NCBI RefSeq assembly: GCF_010015445.1
Contig: NC_053122.1
Span: 37,220,013 to 37,284,012 of the forward strand
DNA: 64,000 nucleotides
From: Perca fluviatilis
Lineage: Eukaryota; Chordata; Actinopteri; Perciformes; Percidae
Direction of reading: 5' to 3'
The translations under genes were made by a program, and so were the position numbers. Shown piece after piece: positions 22,984 through 62,679 of this stretch. The stretch's first letter is position 1. Each line of letters begins with the position of its first letter. The notes under the pieces were generated by a model that did no database searches, was not told the origin of the DNA, and worked only from the letters and a program-made list of their open reading frames with translations.

Positions 22984-23498
22984 GACCTTTTTCACGGCAG
23001 ACATGTCGACATGTCATAGTAGGAAAAGCACAGGTGTATTCAAAACCATTACTGATGGCTGCATTCCATTTAGGAGAGGTCCTGGTATTAAACCATTACT
23101 GATGGCTGCATTCCATTTAGGAGAGATCCTGGTATTAAACCATTACTGATGGCTGCATTCCACTTAGGAGAGACCCTGGTATTAAACCATTACTGATGGC
23201 TGCATTCCACTTAGGAGAGGTCCTGGTATTAAACCATTACTGATGGCTGCATTCCACTTAGGAGAGGTCCTGGTATTAAACCATTACTGATGGCTGCATT
23301 CCACTTAGGAGAGACCCTGGTATTAAACCATTACTGATGGCTGCATTCCACTTAGGAGAGGTCCTGGTATTGTGCATGCTGACTCACTGAAATCTCTTAC
23401 TGGGACACTTGATGGAACTGAGCCATCGTTAAGGTTATCTATTCCAGCTGGGCCTTTCCTACTATGACAAGTCAACATGTCTGCTGTGAAAAAGGTCC
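22984..23498. mobile_element. Non-autonomous TIR element with internal 47-bp minisatellite (copy 2, 7 units)
   Basis: Same ends as copy 1 (gacctttttcacggcagac / gtctgctgtgaaaaaggtc). Seven 47-bp units run from about 23045 to 23373. The right side carries extra bases (ttaaggttatctattccagc) absent from copy 1. Confidence 0.85.
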
Positions 23499-23819
23499 AT
23501 TGCCAAAACTAAAGAAAGAGAGAAAGAAGCATAATAACAGCATCATGGAAGCACCTGCAGCAGGCTCTGTCGCCATGGTAACAGATGAACAGATTACACA
23601 CCTGTGGTGAAAGACTGTTCCTCACAAACACATGTCGTGGTTTTCTCTCTGCTGTAGTCAGCTCTCTCAAAATACGCTGTGTTGGGTCCTTGAACCGGAG
23701 GAAAGTCCATGATCAAAGTTTTAATTTTTTTTTTATTACTTTCACTTCCTATAATTAAGTCCATATAATATAAAAAAATACCTTTGATACTTCAGTACAG
23801 TAAATATCAGATTCTTTAA

Positions 23820-24277
23820 AGGTGCCCTGCCACACGTATTTCATGACTTTGTGGTAATGTCTGAAGGTCTACCATGGACTCTGTAACCGTGGTTACGTTG
23901 TTTCACGCCATTCTAGCGTGGTATAGAAAGCCTGCAGGAAGACTCAGCTCGATTTCTGCCAGTTCTTGTTAATATTCAACAAGCTAAGCTGTTTGAATCT
24001 GATTGGCTAACAGCTAGCCAATGAGAGCCTGGCTGTCAGCATCCTTTACCCAGCCCAACTGGGCGAGCTCATGAATAGTAATGAGCTCAGGCAACATGAT
24101 GTCAGACTGACCAGCTTTTGTAATTGGCCTGATTTCTCTGCTTATTTCTTTTCGGTGGCTAGAGCTGACAGAGGAGGTAGCAGTTCATTTTCACATTCAA
24201 CACATAACACAAACACATATGGACCTCACAGATGTCAAAAAATACAAGGAAAAACGGTTTTGTATGGCAGGGCACCT
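23820..24277. mobile_element. TTAA-flanked MITE (aggtgccctgcca / tggcagggcacct)
   Basis: TTAA lies at 23816-23819 and 24278-24281. The ends aggtgccctgccacacg and tgtatggcagggcacct are inverted repeats. TTAA target choice is typical of piggyBac-like elements. No transposase is present. Confidence 0.8.
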
Positions 24278-24303
24278 TTAAACATTCTAAAAGGTGACTT
24301 TAA

Positions 24304-25326
24304 AAGTGCTCATATTATGCTTATTTTCAGGTTCATTATTGTATTTTGAGGTTGTATCAGAGTAGGGTTACATGGTTTAATTGTAAAAAAAAAAAACATT
24401 TTTGTTGTACTGCACATTGCTGCAGCTCCTCTTTTCACCCTATGTGTTCAGGTCTCTGTTTTAGCTACAGAGTGAGACATCTCACTTCTGTAACATCTTT
24501 GTTGTCAGTCGCACATGCTCAGTAGCTAGGTAAGGACTACATGAGCTAGCTAGCTGTTTCTCCAACTTCGGCCTGTGCAAGGCAGGATTAGGCCGGCTAC
24601 ACACTGGCTGCGTGTTGTGTCCGTTTTTATTCCAGCTCCCATGGTAACAGGTTAGAGTTTCCACACTGCCTGCGTGACACGCACGTCTCAGGTGCGGCTC
24701 GGGCCACGCCGAAAACGCGTGCCTGCTAGAAATAGAACCGACGCCTATTTTTCATGCGACACGCCAGCGTGTTGGAAGCGTTTCCAGGCAAAATAGAATA
24801 GGAAAAGATGTTGATATGGCATCTTTTATCAATGGGAAACATCCATGTGTCCAGACAAGGCTAGCAGCAGCAGCGCCGCGTCAGACACCTTTCTGGTGTG
24901 TAAAGACATAGAAAATGCCACGCAGCCGCCACGCCACGCCAGCAGTGTGTAACCGGCCTTAGCCGGGAGACTTCTTCCATACGAGGACACACTTCCAACT
25001 TTGCGTGGAATACCTGCAGAACAGGGACATGGAAGTAGTTCTTATATAGATTATGGTGAACTAATGTGTGTTAGCAGTGTTTTGCCATTGAGAACAAGCT
25101 AGCATGCTAACGGTTAGACCCTAGCCCCCTGGTTTCGGCTAGTGACGTAGAAAGCCGTGCAGATGTTGTCCAGCTCACCAGGAGACTGAAGGCAGGACAC
25201 ATTCAGAAACCGGATCTCACTCCGAACACCATGGATGGGTTTTTCAAAGTTTGTATGCACCAGACACACAAAATAACACCCCAAATCCCAGAAAAAAAAA
25301 GTTGTTTTTTTCATAATACGGGACCT
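24304..25326. mobile_element. TTAA-flanked element with nested Harbinger-type MITE
   Basis: TTAA at 24300-24303 precedes aagtgctcatattatgc, and the right end cataatacgggacct precedes TTAA at 25327-25330. The first 240 bases match, in reverse, the right parts of 2430-2640 and 52280-52489. A 368-bp element is inserted at 24591. Confidence 0.7.
24591..24958. mobile_element. Harbinger-type MITE, 3-bp TTA target duplication
   Basis: The ends ggccggctacacactggctg and agcagtgtgtaaccggcc are inverted repeats. TTA flanks both sides (24588-24590 and 24959-24961). No coding sequence. Confidence 0.75.
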
Positions 25327-25330
25327 TTAA

Positions 25331-26224
25331 CGTCTACCAAAGTTATATTCTGGTTAGATACCTTTACTCAAGTATTACTTTTAAGTACTTTACAAAAAAC
25401 TGAACGTATACAGTGGACTCGAACCTTCACCACCTGACAACGGGCTGCACCTGTCTCCCTCCATCACTCCGGGCTGCCCTGTATAAGATGATGGCTCAGG
25501 AAAACCGAACCAGGCCTTTCACACACTCAAAGGTTGACCGAGTATCGGTCATTGATGAGTTTTGTGAAGATCAATAGTGGGACTTAGTTGGAGCTACATA
25601 TTATGGATGATATTTCCTCGTGTATTGATAGGAAACACGTTTACAATTCCTGATCCCATTTTGTTTTTAATATTTTTGAGCCAAATGCTGAAATATATTT
25701 CCAGTTGGTTTGTGCGACAGTTTTTTTTTATAAAAGGTCTAGCAGCCACCAATGTCCGTCGACTGACAACTTCCACTGCAGATGGTCTTAATCTAAATAT
25801 CTTAGCTAGGATTTTAGAGGGTTTTTAACATACAAATTGAGTGGCTGATGTTCAGCCTTTTTTTTTTTTTTCAAAATAGAAGACAAAGCTTCTGCTTTCA
25901 ACATTGGGACTTCTTAGATCCCAGGAGCTAATTAAGCAGCCACCTCCGACATTTTAAGGCAGACTCAAATTAAACATGATGTTCTGCTGCAGACTTTAAT
26001 TGTGCACACTCAACATTCAGCACACATCCATGTCCTTACCTGAATATAGACACACATTGCAGGTGGTTGGCCACAAAGGGACTGAAACACATTGTTGGCA
26101 GCCAAGGTCTCGTTATTGCCCACAGAGACTCTCCGTACTACAATCTTGTTCACTTCAGGACACATTAAAGACAAAGACGCCAAAACAAAATTAAAGAAAA
26201 TGAGACAAGCTGGTCAAAACACAT
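25331..26224. other. Intergenic stretch before the epc1 3' end
   Basis: No gene or named repeat recognised. Contains homopolymer runs and short frames only. Confidence 0.5.
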
Positions 26225-27787
26225 AATGCCCTGGATTTTTATTTCATTTTGTGACAATTCAAGAGGATTCTTAGAGGGGTGTGTGTATAGGGTCTACAAA
26301 AACAAAAACTCATGAATTAACTGGGCCACTGGAATGGGCATTGAGATTGTGGTACAGACAAAGAAAAACTACAAGTAGCCTTGTTCAGTACCAAACTCTT
26401 CACAGAAGAGAGCAATTTTTCTTTTTTTTTTTAATATAGTTTTTTTTTTAATTGTTTTTTCCCAAATGAAGGCACCCGATAACTTGTGGTTCATGGCCTT
26501 TCAGCCTTCTGGAGAGTTTTTAAAAGTAGAGAAAAACGTTTTTCTTCTTTGTTTTCAATTAATACATGTCTTCTTTATTTTTATTTTTTAAATGTAGAAG
26601 CTGGAATGATAATAAATGTCAGATACTGCTTTTGTTTTTTACACCCTTCCCTTATAGGATTTTATTTTTAGATCAACAAGTAACAAAAGAATGTTTTTTG
26701 TGAGGAGAATTAAAAAGTGGGAGATACAAAAATATTTATTTTGAAAAATGATAAGGGGAGGTGGGGGAATAATCCTTTAAAGAAAAAGTAAATAAGACCA
26801 CCTGGTGCGAACCAGAGGCCAAAAATCATACAAAAGCAGCATCAATCAACAGACAAATTATATAGTGCTTAGATAAGTCAGAAGCAGCAAAGTCTTCTGG
26901 GAAAGAGTCATCATCCCCATTGTTTTGTTACTTGTCTCAGGAATATTATATGTATGGAAGAGTTTTGTGGAAACTGACAAACTGATGCCTGACAAACTCC
27001 CACCCGTCTCCTCCTACTGCCCCGCGCCTCACTCTGGATGAATGCACGTCTCCGTGGATTCAACAGGACACATGGGAACATGGTGGAAGAACGCCTAACA
27101 AAAACGGGCTAGCTCCCGGCCATGTTCACAACATCCCCCCAAAAAATGACGTTTTTTTTTTTCCATTCTAGCTAAACACGGACTACAGCACGGGGAACCG
27201 GTGACACGTACAGTGTTAAAAAAAATTAAAAAACATGACCGAAAAAATAAAACCCTGTGTAAACACTGCACAATAAATAGATCAAACAGCAGGTTCCGCA
27301 CCATGCATGTAATGACACAGTTTTCTGTGGTACAACTTTCACACCTCATACTCGCACCAGTTGCAGTTTGTCCTTTTCTCTTTTTAATTTGATTTTTTTT
27401 TCTTTTTTTTAGTATCTCGAGTGCAAAACATCACAAATGAACAATTCTGTATTCAAGTAATGTTATATACATGAACAGGGTGGGGTGGGGGTGGGGGGAG
27501 GTATTACAAATATGCAGTACTGTACATATAATTGCCATATTAAGAATTTACAGATGATCTCTTATTAACAGTAACAAATAGGGAAATGAGGGGAGAGAAA
27601 AAGAATTGTACGAGACGAGCATTGCAATTAAGTCCCAAAACAGTTGCCATGGAAACCCAGCCTTGCCGTGCTCATTCCGCCACCAATTTGCTTTCACCAC
27701 TAACGAATGATGCATAGCACCTTAAAAAAAAAAAAAAAAACATCAAAAAGGAGTTTGAACGCTGGGGGCCGTGCTGCCGATGGGAGG
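26225..27787 (-). other. epc1: Probable epc1 3' UTR
   Basis: About 1.55 kb follows the epc1 stop on the minus strand. It is AT-rich and contains no recognisable transposon. An AATAAA on the minus strand (26238-26243) is followed by a GT-rich stretch, as expected for a polyadenylation region. Extent is inferred, not observed. Confidence 0.6.
26238..26243 (-). terminator. Candidate epc1 polyadenylation signal AATAAA
   Basis: The plus strand reads tttatt, so the minus strand carries AATAAA about 1.54 kb past the epc1 stop. Minus-strand sequence just downstream is GT-rich (tgtgttttg), which supports use. Confidence 0.5.
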
Positions 27788-54781
<26,994 letters not shown>

Positions 54782-55364
54782 CTGCAGGTACAAGGATGGA
54801 GGTGAGAGACCTGGACCACTGGGGAGGGATGCGTTCGTACCAGAGATTATATACAAACTCTGGGGTTAAATACCATACACACAAAAGTGTTAGCCAGTTG
54901 GATTTGTTAGAAAAGGCGCTGCTCTTTTAGGGAACTCTAACAATCAACGACAAATGCAGTACAGAAATGCCAGCTTATTTTTCAACTGTAAAATATCCTG
55001 GTTAGTAGGTCTCTGGTTAAAATAATTTAAAACAGGGATCAAAGTTGCTCATTTACATTACGCGTTTGTTAAGAAATCACTAAATCAGTCGATTAATGAT
55101 TTCATTATCCAACCTTTCAATCTCCCAAATATCGATATCAGCCTTAGAAATCCGGGATGGATGGGGCTATGCTGAATACCTGCATAGATATGATTGGACG
55201 TCACTAGTCAGCTAAAGCCACACAGCAGGAAATGGGCCAGTTTATTTATTCAGCGAATGCAAAGTCCTGGAGCCAAGCAGTTGCCTCCTGATCGGCTGTA
55301 TGCAGGCTCTCTTATCCTCCTTTTAGTCATTGGAGAGGGCAAGCATCAATGATGTTCCATTGTT

Positions 55365-55620
55365 TTTAGGCATGTCCCGATCCCAGTACCAGAGCCGATA
55401 ATTTGGCATTTTTTAACTGATGGGGGAAATCAGCATTAAGATTGACTACTGAGCTCAAGAGGCTCACTAAGTTTAGTTTCCGTTGTCCAGTGGGGAACTT
55501 GAAACTATTTATTCTTTGGTTGGGGGTTTGCTGGGATCCTACAGAGAACTGTTTTGGTGTTGAGAGAGAGGACTCATTTGCTGTGGCCTGAATGGGTTAA
55601 GGGTTGACCATTGTCTCCCT
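55365..55620. repeat. Dispersed repeat, copy related to 41430-42620
   Basis: Contains gggggtttgctgggatccta and gaactgttttggtgttgaga, the complement of sequence near 41650-41690. Confidence 0.5.
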
Positions 55621-57600
55621 GGGAGATTGGTCCCATGGGCCTGTTGAGTCGGGTCTGACACCAGATGTTTGTTTGGGACTCCCATTCCAAGCAGATAGGG
55701 TGATAAAGTCAGCTGGTAGGGTTTTCTTCCAAATTGATCGTCTAGATGGGAGACGGGCAGTAGGTGATATTTTCCTCTATCAGAAACACTGGCAGCCGTC
55801 ATCTGGAACCTGTTCCTATTTCAACTGTAATGCAGTGGAAGCAAACACCAACCCCTATGACATTTAGACTTTGTTGTCACAATATCCACAATAACCAGTT
55901 CCGTAAATACCGGACCAACGCTGTTGGTCCTTTAAAAAGCAAAATCTTCACAAAGGACGGCAACAAACGAATTCCAAGAAACTGTTCAAACAGGTCTTTG
56001 GTGCCAAAATGCGGCAAAACATTTCCCAACTGAAACAGGATATCAAGCCGGATAAACTTTGTCATGCTGGGGGGGGGGCTCATGACTCATGCAAGCTATA
56101 TGTACACCTGCAAAGAGTTGTGGGAGGAAACTCATTACCCAGTTACACATTGGGCAACATTTGTCATCCAGACCACATAATGTACAAAAACATCCTGTAC
56201 AGGAACAAACAGGACTGCCAGGTGAAACAGAACCACATTAAAAATGGTTCATGCTAAATCTACACTGCCAGACAGGAGTTTGGAATATTGAAGCTTTAGG
56301 TTCTTGGGTTTAGCTCTAAATATATGCATTTATGAAGCTCTTTATTTAAATATGTAAATACACCTGTAATTCTCATGATCACAGAAGATTACCAATTGGG
56401 CCTAGAATGAAATAGAAACTGGACTGAGACAAATCTGAACCTTCCAACCAACCAACAGAGGACAACCTAACACTGTTTTTGTCAGTTGGCCTTATGTACT
56501 TGCCAAAACTGGACAAGAGCCTGCCACTGCCAAGTCTATTGAGGGGTAATTACCCGGAAGGAAGGGAGACAGGCTGACTGACTGGTTTGCTGGTGGGCTG
56601 CTCGTCTCAACAGTCCCAGTCAGCGGTAGTAGTAGAGCCTTTGGCCCAGAGCTGGGGGCAGAGCCACTGGCAGGCAGGCAGGCTGTCAACAAGGCAGCGT
56701 GCCGACGGCTGCGGGGGCACAGCAGCTCTCTGGGGAGGTCGTGTGTATTTATTGTTTTCCCAGCGGCCTTCAGAGTCACAGGGGTAAAAAGAGGGGGCAG
56801 CAAGAGAATATCTGTGCCTAGGGAGGGTAGACCGAGTGAGTGAACGAGGTAAAAAGCAAGTGTGTGTGCAAAGATTAACCAAGTGTGACTGAGAGCAAAT
56901 TACTTTGCCTGCTGCCAAACAACCACTGTAAGTCAGTTACGGCTAGGGCTGGGTACCGAACTTCAAGAGCACTTCAACCCCAGAATTAGATTATTGAAAA
57001 AATGCCTTGTGATTCGATACCAAATTTCAATACCTGAGGAGGAAATCTCATCTCAATGAGCCAATAACCAAGCTTCTACCAAGATCTATAAGTTGGTGAT
57101 GGCTGTCTAAGCATCATAAGGCCGGGACACACAGGGCCGAAAATTGGCCATTGGACAGTCTGGCGAGGTCAGTGACTCGAGTCTGTTCGGTGTGTCCCGT
57201 GCCGTCGTCAGTCTTGGGGGCTGTCGGCGTTCATTTTGGGCGACCTGACATGTTCAGTCGGAGGCAGGACAGCCGGGACTCACCCAGAAATGACGAGCAG
57301 AATGAGCTTGACTAGAGTCTCTCAAAATCTTCTAAACTGACCTTTATTGAGCTGTAATGAAGACAGATTCAGCATCTGCATGGCCCATTTCTCTCTTCAA
57401 ATGTTTTCAGAAACCTGTTTCAGTGAACTATTTTAGTACAATATGAGATCGGATTCTGAACGAGCCGCCATGATAGTCTGGCTTTGAATTTCCGGAGAAA
57501 ACAAACCCATGTGACGCGTTCGTCCAATCAGCTGCCGGTTTTCATTTCTTGGGCAACAATACAGAGTAGCGCCAACTGCTGCTATGGAGACTTATTACGT
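55621..57600. other. epc1 intron 1 sequence without recognised gene
   Basis: No start exon of epc1 (MSKL-type) was seen on the minus strand. A small MITE-like piece with ggccgggacacacagggcc / gtgtgtcccgtgcc lies near 57120-57210. The rest is unassigned. Confidence 0.45.
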
Positions 57601-57614
57601 TTCTCAAGTCGGTG

Positions 57615-57616
<2 letters not shown>

Positions 57617-57690
<74 letters not shown>
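57617..57690. repeat. (GT)n microsatellite adjoining the Tc1 element
   Basis: About 37 GT units followed by a short TA run and then the Tc1 left end. Confidence 0.95.
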
Positions 57691-57696
<6 letters not shown>

Positions 57697-59280
57697 CTAC
57701 AATTATTGGCACCCCTGTTTAAGATAGGGTCATGGACTTTTTTTTAAGCAACATAGAACCCAAATGCAAAAAAAAAAGAGAAAAATCCAACCTTTTAAGT
57801 ACATTACTTTGGTGGGAAAAAAAAACAAAAAAACTTGAAATCATGTGTCCCACAATTATTGGCACCCCTAACAATTCCGCTGAAAAATTTAATTGTTTTT
57901 TTTTCAAAATATATTTTTCTGTAGTTGCTAAAGTTGGTCAGGGTATCTAGGAACTTTTAAATAGTAATTCATGACTTCCTGTTTCCCTGGGGTATAAATA
58001 TGACGTGACACAGAGTCCTAATTCTCTTACCCATTTGTCAACATGGCAAAGACAAGAGAACACACAATTCAAGTAAGGCAGATGTGTGTCGACCTTCATA
58101 AGTCAGGCAATGGCTACAAGAAAATAGCCACTGGCCTTAACTTGCCCGTATCTACAGTCAGAGGAATCATTAAGAAGTTTAAAACAACTGGAACAGTGAC
58201 AAACAAGGCTGGAAGAGGTCCCAAGTTTATCTTGCCACAACGCACAGTGAGGAGGATGGTAAGAGAAGTAAAAAAAAGTCCTAAGCTCACTGTCACAGAA
58301 TTGCATCAAAGAGTGGCATCTTGGGGTCACGAAGTGTCCAAAACAACCATCAGACGCTCTCTACATGCCAACAAGCTGTTTGGGAGGCATGCAAGGAAAA
58401 AGCCTTTTCTCACTAACACTTACAAACGTAAACGTCTGGAGTTTGCTAAGCGGCACTGGGACTTCAACTGGGATCGTGTGCTTTGGTCAGATGAGACTAA
58501 GATTGAGCTTTTTGGCAACAAACACTCTAAGTGGGTCTGGCGTAAAACAAAAAATGAGTATGCCGAAAAGCACCTCATGCCCACCGTGAAGTATGGTGGA
58601 GGATCTGTGATGCTTTGGGGCTGTTTCTCTTCCAAAGGCCCTGGGAACCTTGTTAGGGTGAATGGCATTATGAATGCTTTGAACTACCAGGACATTTTAA
58701 ATAAAAACCTGATGGCCTCTGCCAGAAAGCTGAAGATGGGTCGTCACTGGGTCTTTCAGCAGGATAATGATCCTAAACATGTGGCAAAATCTACACAAAA
58801 ATGGTTCAGCAGTCACAAACTCAAGGTCCTTCCATGGCCATCTCAGTCCCCAGACCTCAACCCAATCGAAAACCTGTGGGGTGAGCTAAAGAGTGCATGA
58901 GAGAGGACCCAGGACTCTGGATGATCTAGAAAGATTGTGCAAAGAAGAATGGTCAAAGATCCCTCTCTCTGTGTTCTCCAATCTTGTGAAATGTTATAGA
59001 AGGAGATTAAGTGCCGTCTTGTTGGCAAAAGGGGGTTGTACAAAGTATTAACATCAGGGGTGCCAATAATTGTGGGACACATGATTTCAAGTTTTTTTTT
59101 TCCTAAATGTGTGATTTTTTTTTTTTTACCACCAAAGTAATGTACTTAAATAAAAGGTTGGATTTTTCTCTTTTTTTGCATTTGGGTTCTATGTTGTTTA
59201 AAAAAAAAAAAAAAAAAGGAGAATTCTTAGAAGTCCATGACCCCATCTTAAACAGGGGTGCCAATATTTGTGGAGGGCAC

Positions 59281-59282
<2 letters not shown>
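57697..59282 (+). mobile_element. Tc1-type transposon with IR/DR ends, in a TA-rich microsatellite
   Basis: Long inverted repeats run about 57697-57869 and 59056-59282. Each has two direct-repeat motifs (caattattggcacccct at 57701 and 57853; complement at 59056 and 59254). The right end finishes cactg-TA as expected. The left end lacks the matching cagtgccctcc, so it is eroded. Between them lies a frameshifted transposase gene. Confidence 0.9.
58043..59051 (+). pseudogene. Tc1-type DD34E transposase, one frameshift
   Basis: The enzyme cuts and inserts the element at TA sites. The first 285 codons are open: an N-terminal paired-like helix-turn-helix region (from MAKTREHTIQVRQM through about residue 115), then WSDETKIELFG (first Asp), FQQDNDPKH (second Asp) and DLNPIENLW (Glu), with exactly 34 residues between the last two. 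The GGGSVMLWGCF Gly-rich box is present. At about 58892 the frame shifts by one base, causing a stop at 58898. The C-terminal part (VHERGPRTLDDLERLCKEEW...) continues in another frame to TAA at 59049-59051. Usual length is about 340 residues; summing both parts gives about that, so only this lesion was noticed. Confidence 0.92.
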
Positions 59283-59440
<158 letters not shown>

Positions 59441-60044
59441 AGCGAGCAGACGCCACGAACAACTTGGGAGCGTCCATTTTTGGAACAAGAAAATCCTGTC
59501 TCGCTTCATGGGGTTATGCCACGTCCCGTGGGACATAGTTTGGACACCAGACATGCTAATTAGGGATTGTTCCTGGTGAAAGATCTTGTAGTGTGCGGCC
59601 CCCTGTCACCGCTCAGTCATGTAGTGTGAAAACCACAATGACCTCAAGACTCACGATTACAAGAAAGCAAGTAGTGTGAAGTTTGAAAGATCAAGGAGCC
59701 TCATCACATAGACACCTCTGTATAGGTATTGGCATCAAACGGTTGACACATTTTGGTCTGCTCACAGTTTATATAAATCCTACTAAACAACCCTAACACC
59801 AAGCCAACAGCACAAATAAGCAGAAAGAGGGAAATTTGCTACTACACCCATATAGAAGGCTATGCTGTGTATGTGGTTCAGTGGGAATTATAAAACTTGC
59901 AGTTGCCTATGTATTGCCTAGATTTACATTATACAGTATTGCATTTATTTATTTATCAAGAAATAAAATAAATAAATATATATAAAAAAAAAATCATCTT
60001 TGCGATATCTACGGGCGTAATAAAAATCGCAAAAGGCTGCCGAC

Positions 60045-60510
60045 ATTAGGGATAGATAGATTATCGGGCTGTTTTTTGGCAGTTTGCAGATGATCTGTAT
60101 AGAGGTGTTGAAATTTATCAAATAATCACTGCATGATATCGTGGACATGGACGATGCTGCATTGATGTTTACAATTTAATGTAGGCCTAACAACATTTCT
60201 GTTTACATATTCTTTTATGTTTTGCACATTCAGGAAGTGCCATGTGCTCAGTGCTGTATAGTTTTATCTATCCAAGTTATTTAGTATTAGAGCACTGCAG
60301 AATGTTTTGTTTTTGAAGCTTGAAAAGCTATGAATTAAATATCCTACATGGCTTTAATAGAAAAATTTATTTGACACATCGTGATGATCAGTGATGATTC
60401 ACACCTCTAGCGTTTTATTTGCCCGATAACCAACAAAGTTAATGAATTAAAAAGTGTTCTACTTTGGCTCGGCTACAGCTCTGTCCCTCTGCTTCAGTTT
60501 CACTCACCAC
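60045..60510. mobile_element. hAT-like MITE interrupted by a second MITE
   Basis: The flanks (cagtttgcagatgatctgta and gttttatttgcccgataacc) match 42930-43000 but are split by a 310-bp insert with ends tagaggtgttgaaattt and cacacctctag (60099-60407). Confidence 0.6.
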
Positions 60511-61029
60511 TGAGTGACTTAATGTCATTAAAATCTAAAGACGATATCTAGTCTCATATCACGATATCTATATAATAGATACATTGCCCAGCTCTACCTT
60601 TTATATTAAAAAAAATAAAAAAATACCAAAATTCCAGTACACTTTAATATCCGTTTATCGCAAGTAATATCGCTATCACTATACTCAACCTTATCGCACA
60701 TTATCCTCTTATCGTGCAGCCCTATTTCGAACCTACGTTAACAGAACAGCTCTGAAGTAGCACAGCATCCTGAGATCAGTCTAAAATCATCATCATTTAA
60801 CTGCCACTTCTGAACAATAAACAGTTAAGCGCGATAACGTCAATATTGAATTTTCTACTGTAACATTTATGTAAGCTGCTTTTATAGCTAATTTCCTACA
60901 GCCTAGTGCTTCATGTTAGTTGGATATTGTTTTAATGGCACCACATGATGGCCAGAAGAAAGATCGGGAACATATTGACGGCAAAAAGTTTTCACTGGGT
61001 TACATCAGGTAAGTTTATCACCCACAAAC

Positions 61030-61575
61030 TAGGCCTGTCGCGATAGTCAATAAATCGAGTTATCGCACGATAAAAAAAAATGAGCTCGATAATTTTTCCG
61101 GCCGCGATAATTTCCATTTGCATGCTTGTTTGTTTTCCTCGTCTCTCTCTACCAAAGAGACTGGAGGACCACTCTCGGTTCCTTAGCGTAACGAGGAGTG
61201 AACCCTCTTGTCAGTCGCATGGTCTTTGTGGGGGCGGGACTCCAGGCGGAGAGACAGAGACAGACAAACGCTAGTTGAGAGTTGGAGCAGGGTTTCCCGC
61301 AGCACTTTGCAGTTAAGGCGCCGTCAAAAAGAAAGTAGGCCTATATGAGCGATATCCACCGTGTTATTTGCGCGCTCGTTTCTCCCTTTCAATCCAAACC
61401 ACACAGCTGACAACCTGCAGGTGGAGACTGTGGAGACGGGCTCGGACATACACGCGCTGGTCAGTCTCGCAAGCGGTTTCAGGAAAGTGGCTGCATGTTT
61501 CCGACAATGCACGAACATTAACGGTACAAGCCTACAGCTGTCCGCGCACACGGAGTGTGGAAAGTATGTCAGAGT

Positions 61576-61646
<71 letters not shown>

Positions 61647-62143
61647 TACCGCCCCGAACGGCTCCGACCTGAAGAGGAGCAGAAGCCGCCACCTTCGCCA
61701 AAATGAAGACTGAAAAACAGAACTATTTTGGTACATTTACTCGCCATGTGGCAGATAGCCATACAGATAGATTTAATTTATTAATGATATATTATTTAAA
61801 TTTAATATTTAGAGTTAAATAATTGTAAAATGTAGTACAGAGTCTGTAGTCTGAGAACTTACGTGTCACAAACGGCAATTCCACAACTGTACATCAGCGT
61901 GAAAGACGACATACTAAAGGAGATCAAAGACATGTTCTGGATATTTAAAATGTCTTCCAGTTCCAGTGTTAAATATTATTTAGAAATAAAAGTGTATTGA
62001 TCTTTGAAAAGGTGTACCTGTATTATTATGCCATTATAATTATATTAGATGCAAATGGTCTCTCGATGACAATATTATCGTTTATCGCAATAATTTCTGG
62101 GACAATTTATCGTCCAGCAAAATTTGTTATCGTGACAGGCCTA
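61030..62143. mobile_element. hAT-type element with target duplication CCACAAAC
   Basis: The ends taggcctgtcgcgatag and tatcgtgacaggccta are inverted. CCACAAAC is repeated exactly at 61022-61029 and 62144-62151. It contains a GT microsatellite (61582-61644) and no recognised transposase. Confidence 0.85.
61582..61644. repeat. (GT)n microsatellite
   Basis: About 31 GT units inside the hAT-type element. Confidence 0.95.
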
Positions 62144-62212
62144 CCACAAACACTTTATTTTGAGTCATTTAAAAACTAGAAATATAATGTATTATGTCCA
62201 ATATGAATGTAG

Positions 62213-62570
62213 AGCTGGGCGATATGGAGAAAATCAAATATCACAATATTTTTTACCAAATACATCAATGTTGTAGGGTTGATTATTTGTGCTTTCACAA
62301 AATATTTACACAATGAGATTTTTGATAAATAACTTGGACATAATGTCTAAGTGTTACCCACTTAGACATTATGTCCAAGTTATTTATCAAAAATAAGTCA
62401 AATAAAAAAAACAGCTAGAACAGTGTGCCAAGTTCAGAAACTGACATCACTTTACTGTAATGCAGCCTTTAAAAGCAGGAGAGACACTTATATTGTGATT
62501 TTATGACATGACGACGATATCTAGCCTCACATATCGATATAATGTCAATATATTGCCCAGCCCTACTTGA
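62213..62570. mobile_element. hAT-like MITE containing a perfect 36-bp palindrome
   Basis: The ends gagctgggcgatatgg and aatatattgcccagccct are inverted. Related to 44380-44705. The palindrome at 62318-62394 is absent from that relative. Confidence 0.7.
62318..62394. repeat. Perfect inverted repeat, 36-bp arms and 5-base loop
   Basis: The arm 62318-62353 is exactly complementary to 62359-62394, with loop ttacc between them. It can form a hairpin or cruciform. Confidence 0.95.
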
Positions 62571-62679
62571 ATGACATGTTGAATGAGCACAGTAATGCTC
62601 ATTACATAAAACAGCATTTTCTGGCAACATTTTTTAAATGAGCGTCAGTTTATGAATTTTAAAAAGGTCTTAAATATCA

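Noticed and set aside
24071..24349. 92-residue frame spanning two MITE ends
   Set aside because: It lies across the right end of one TTAA element and the left end of another, with no family resemblance.
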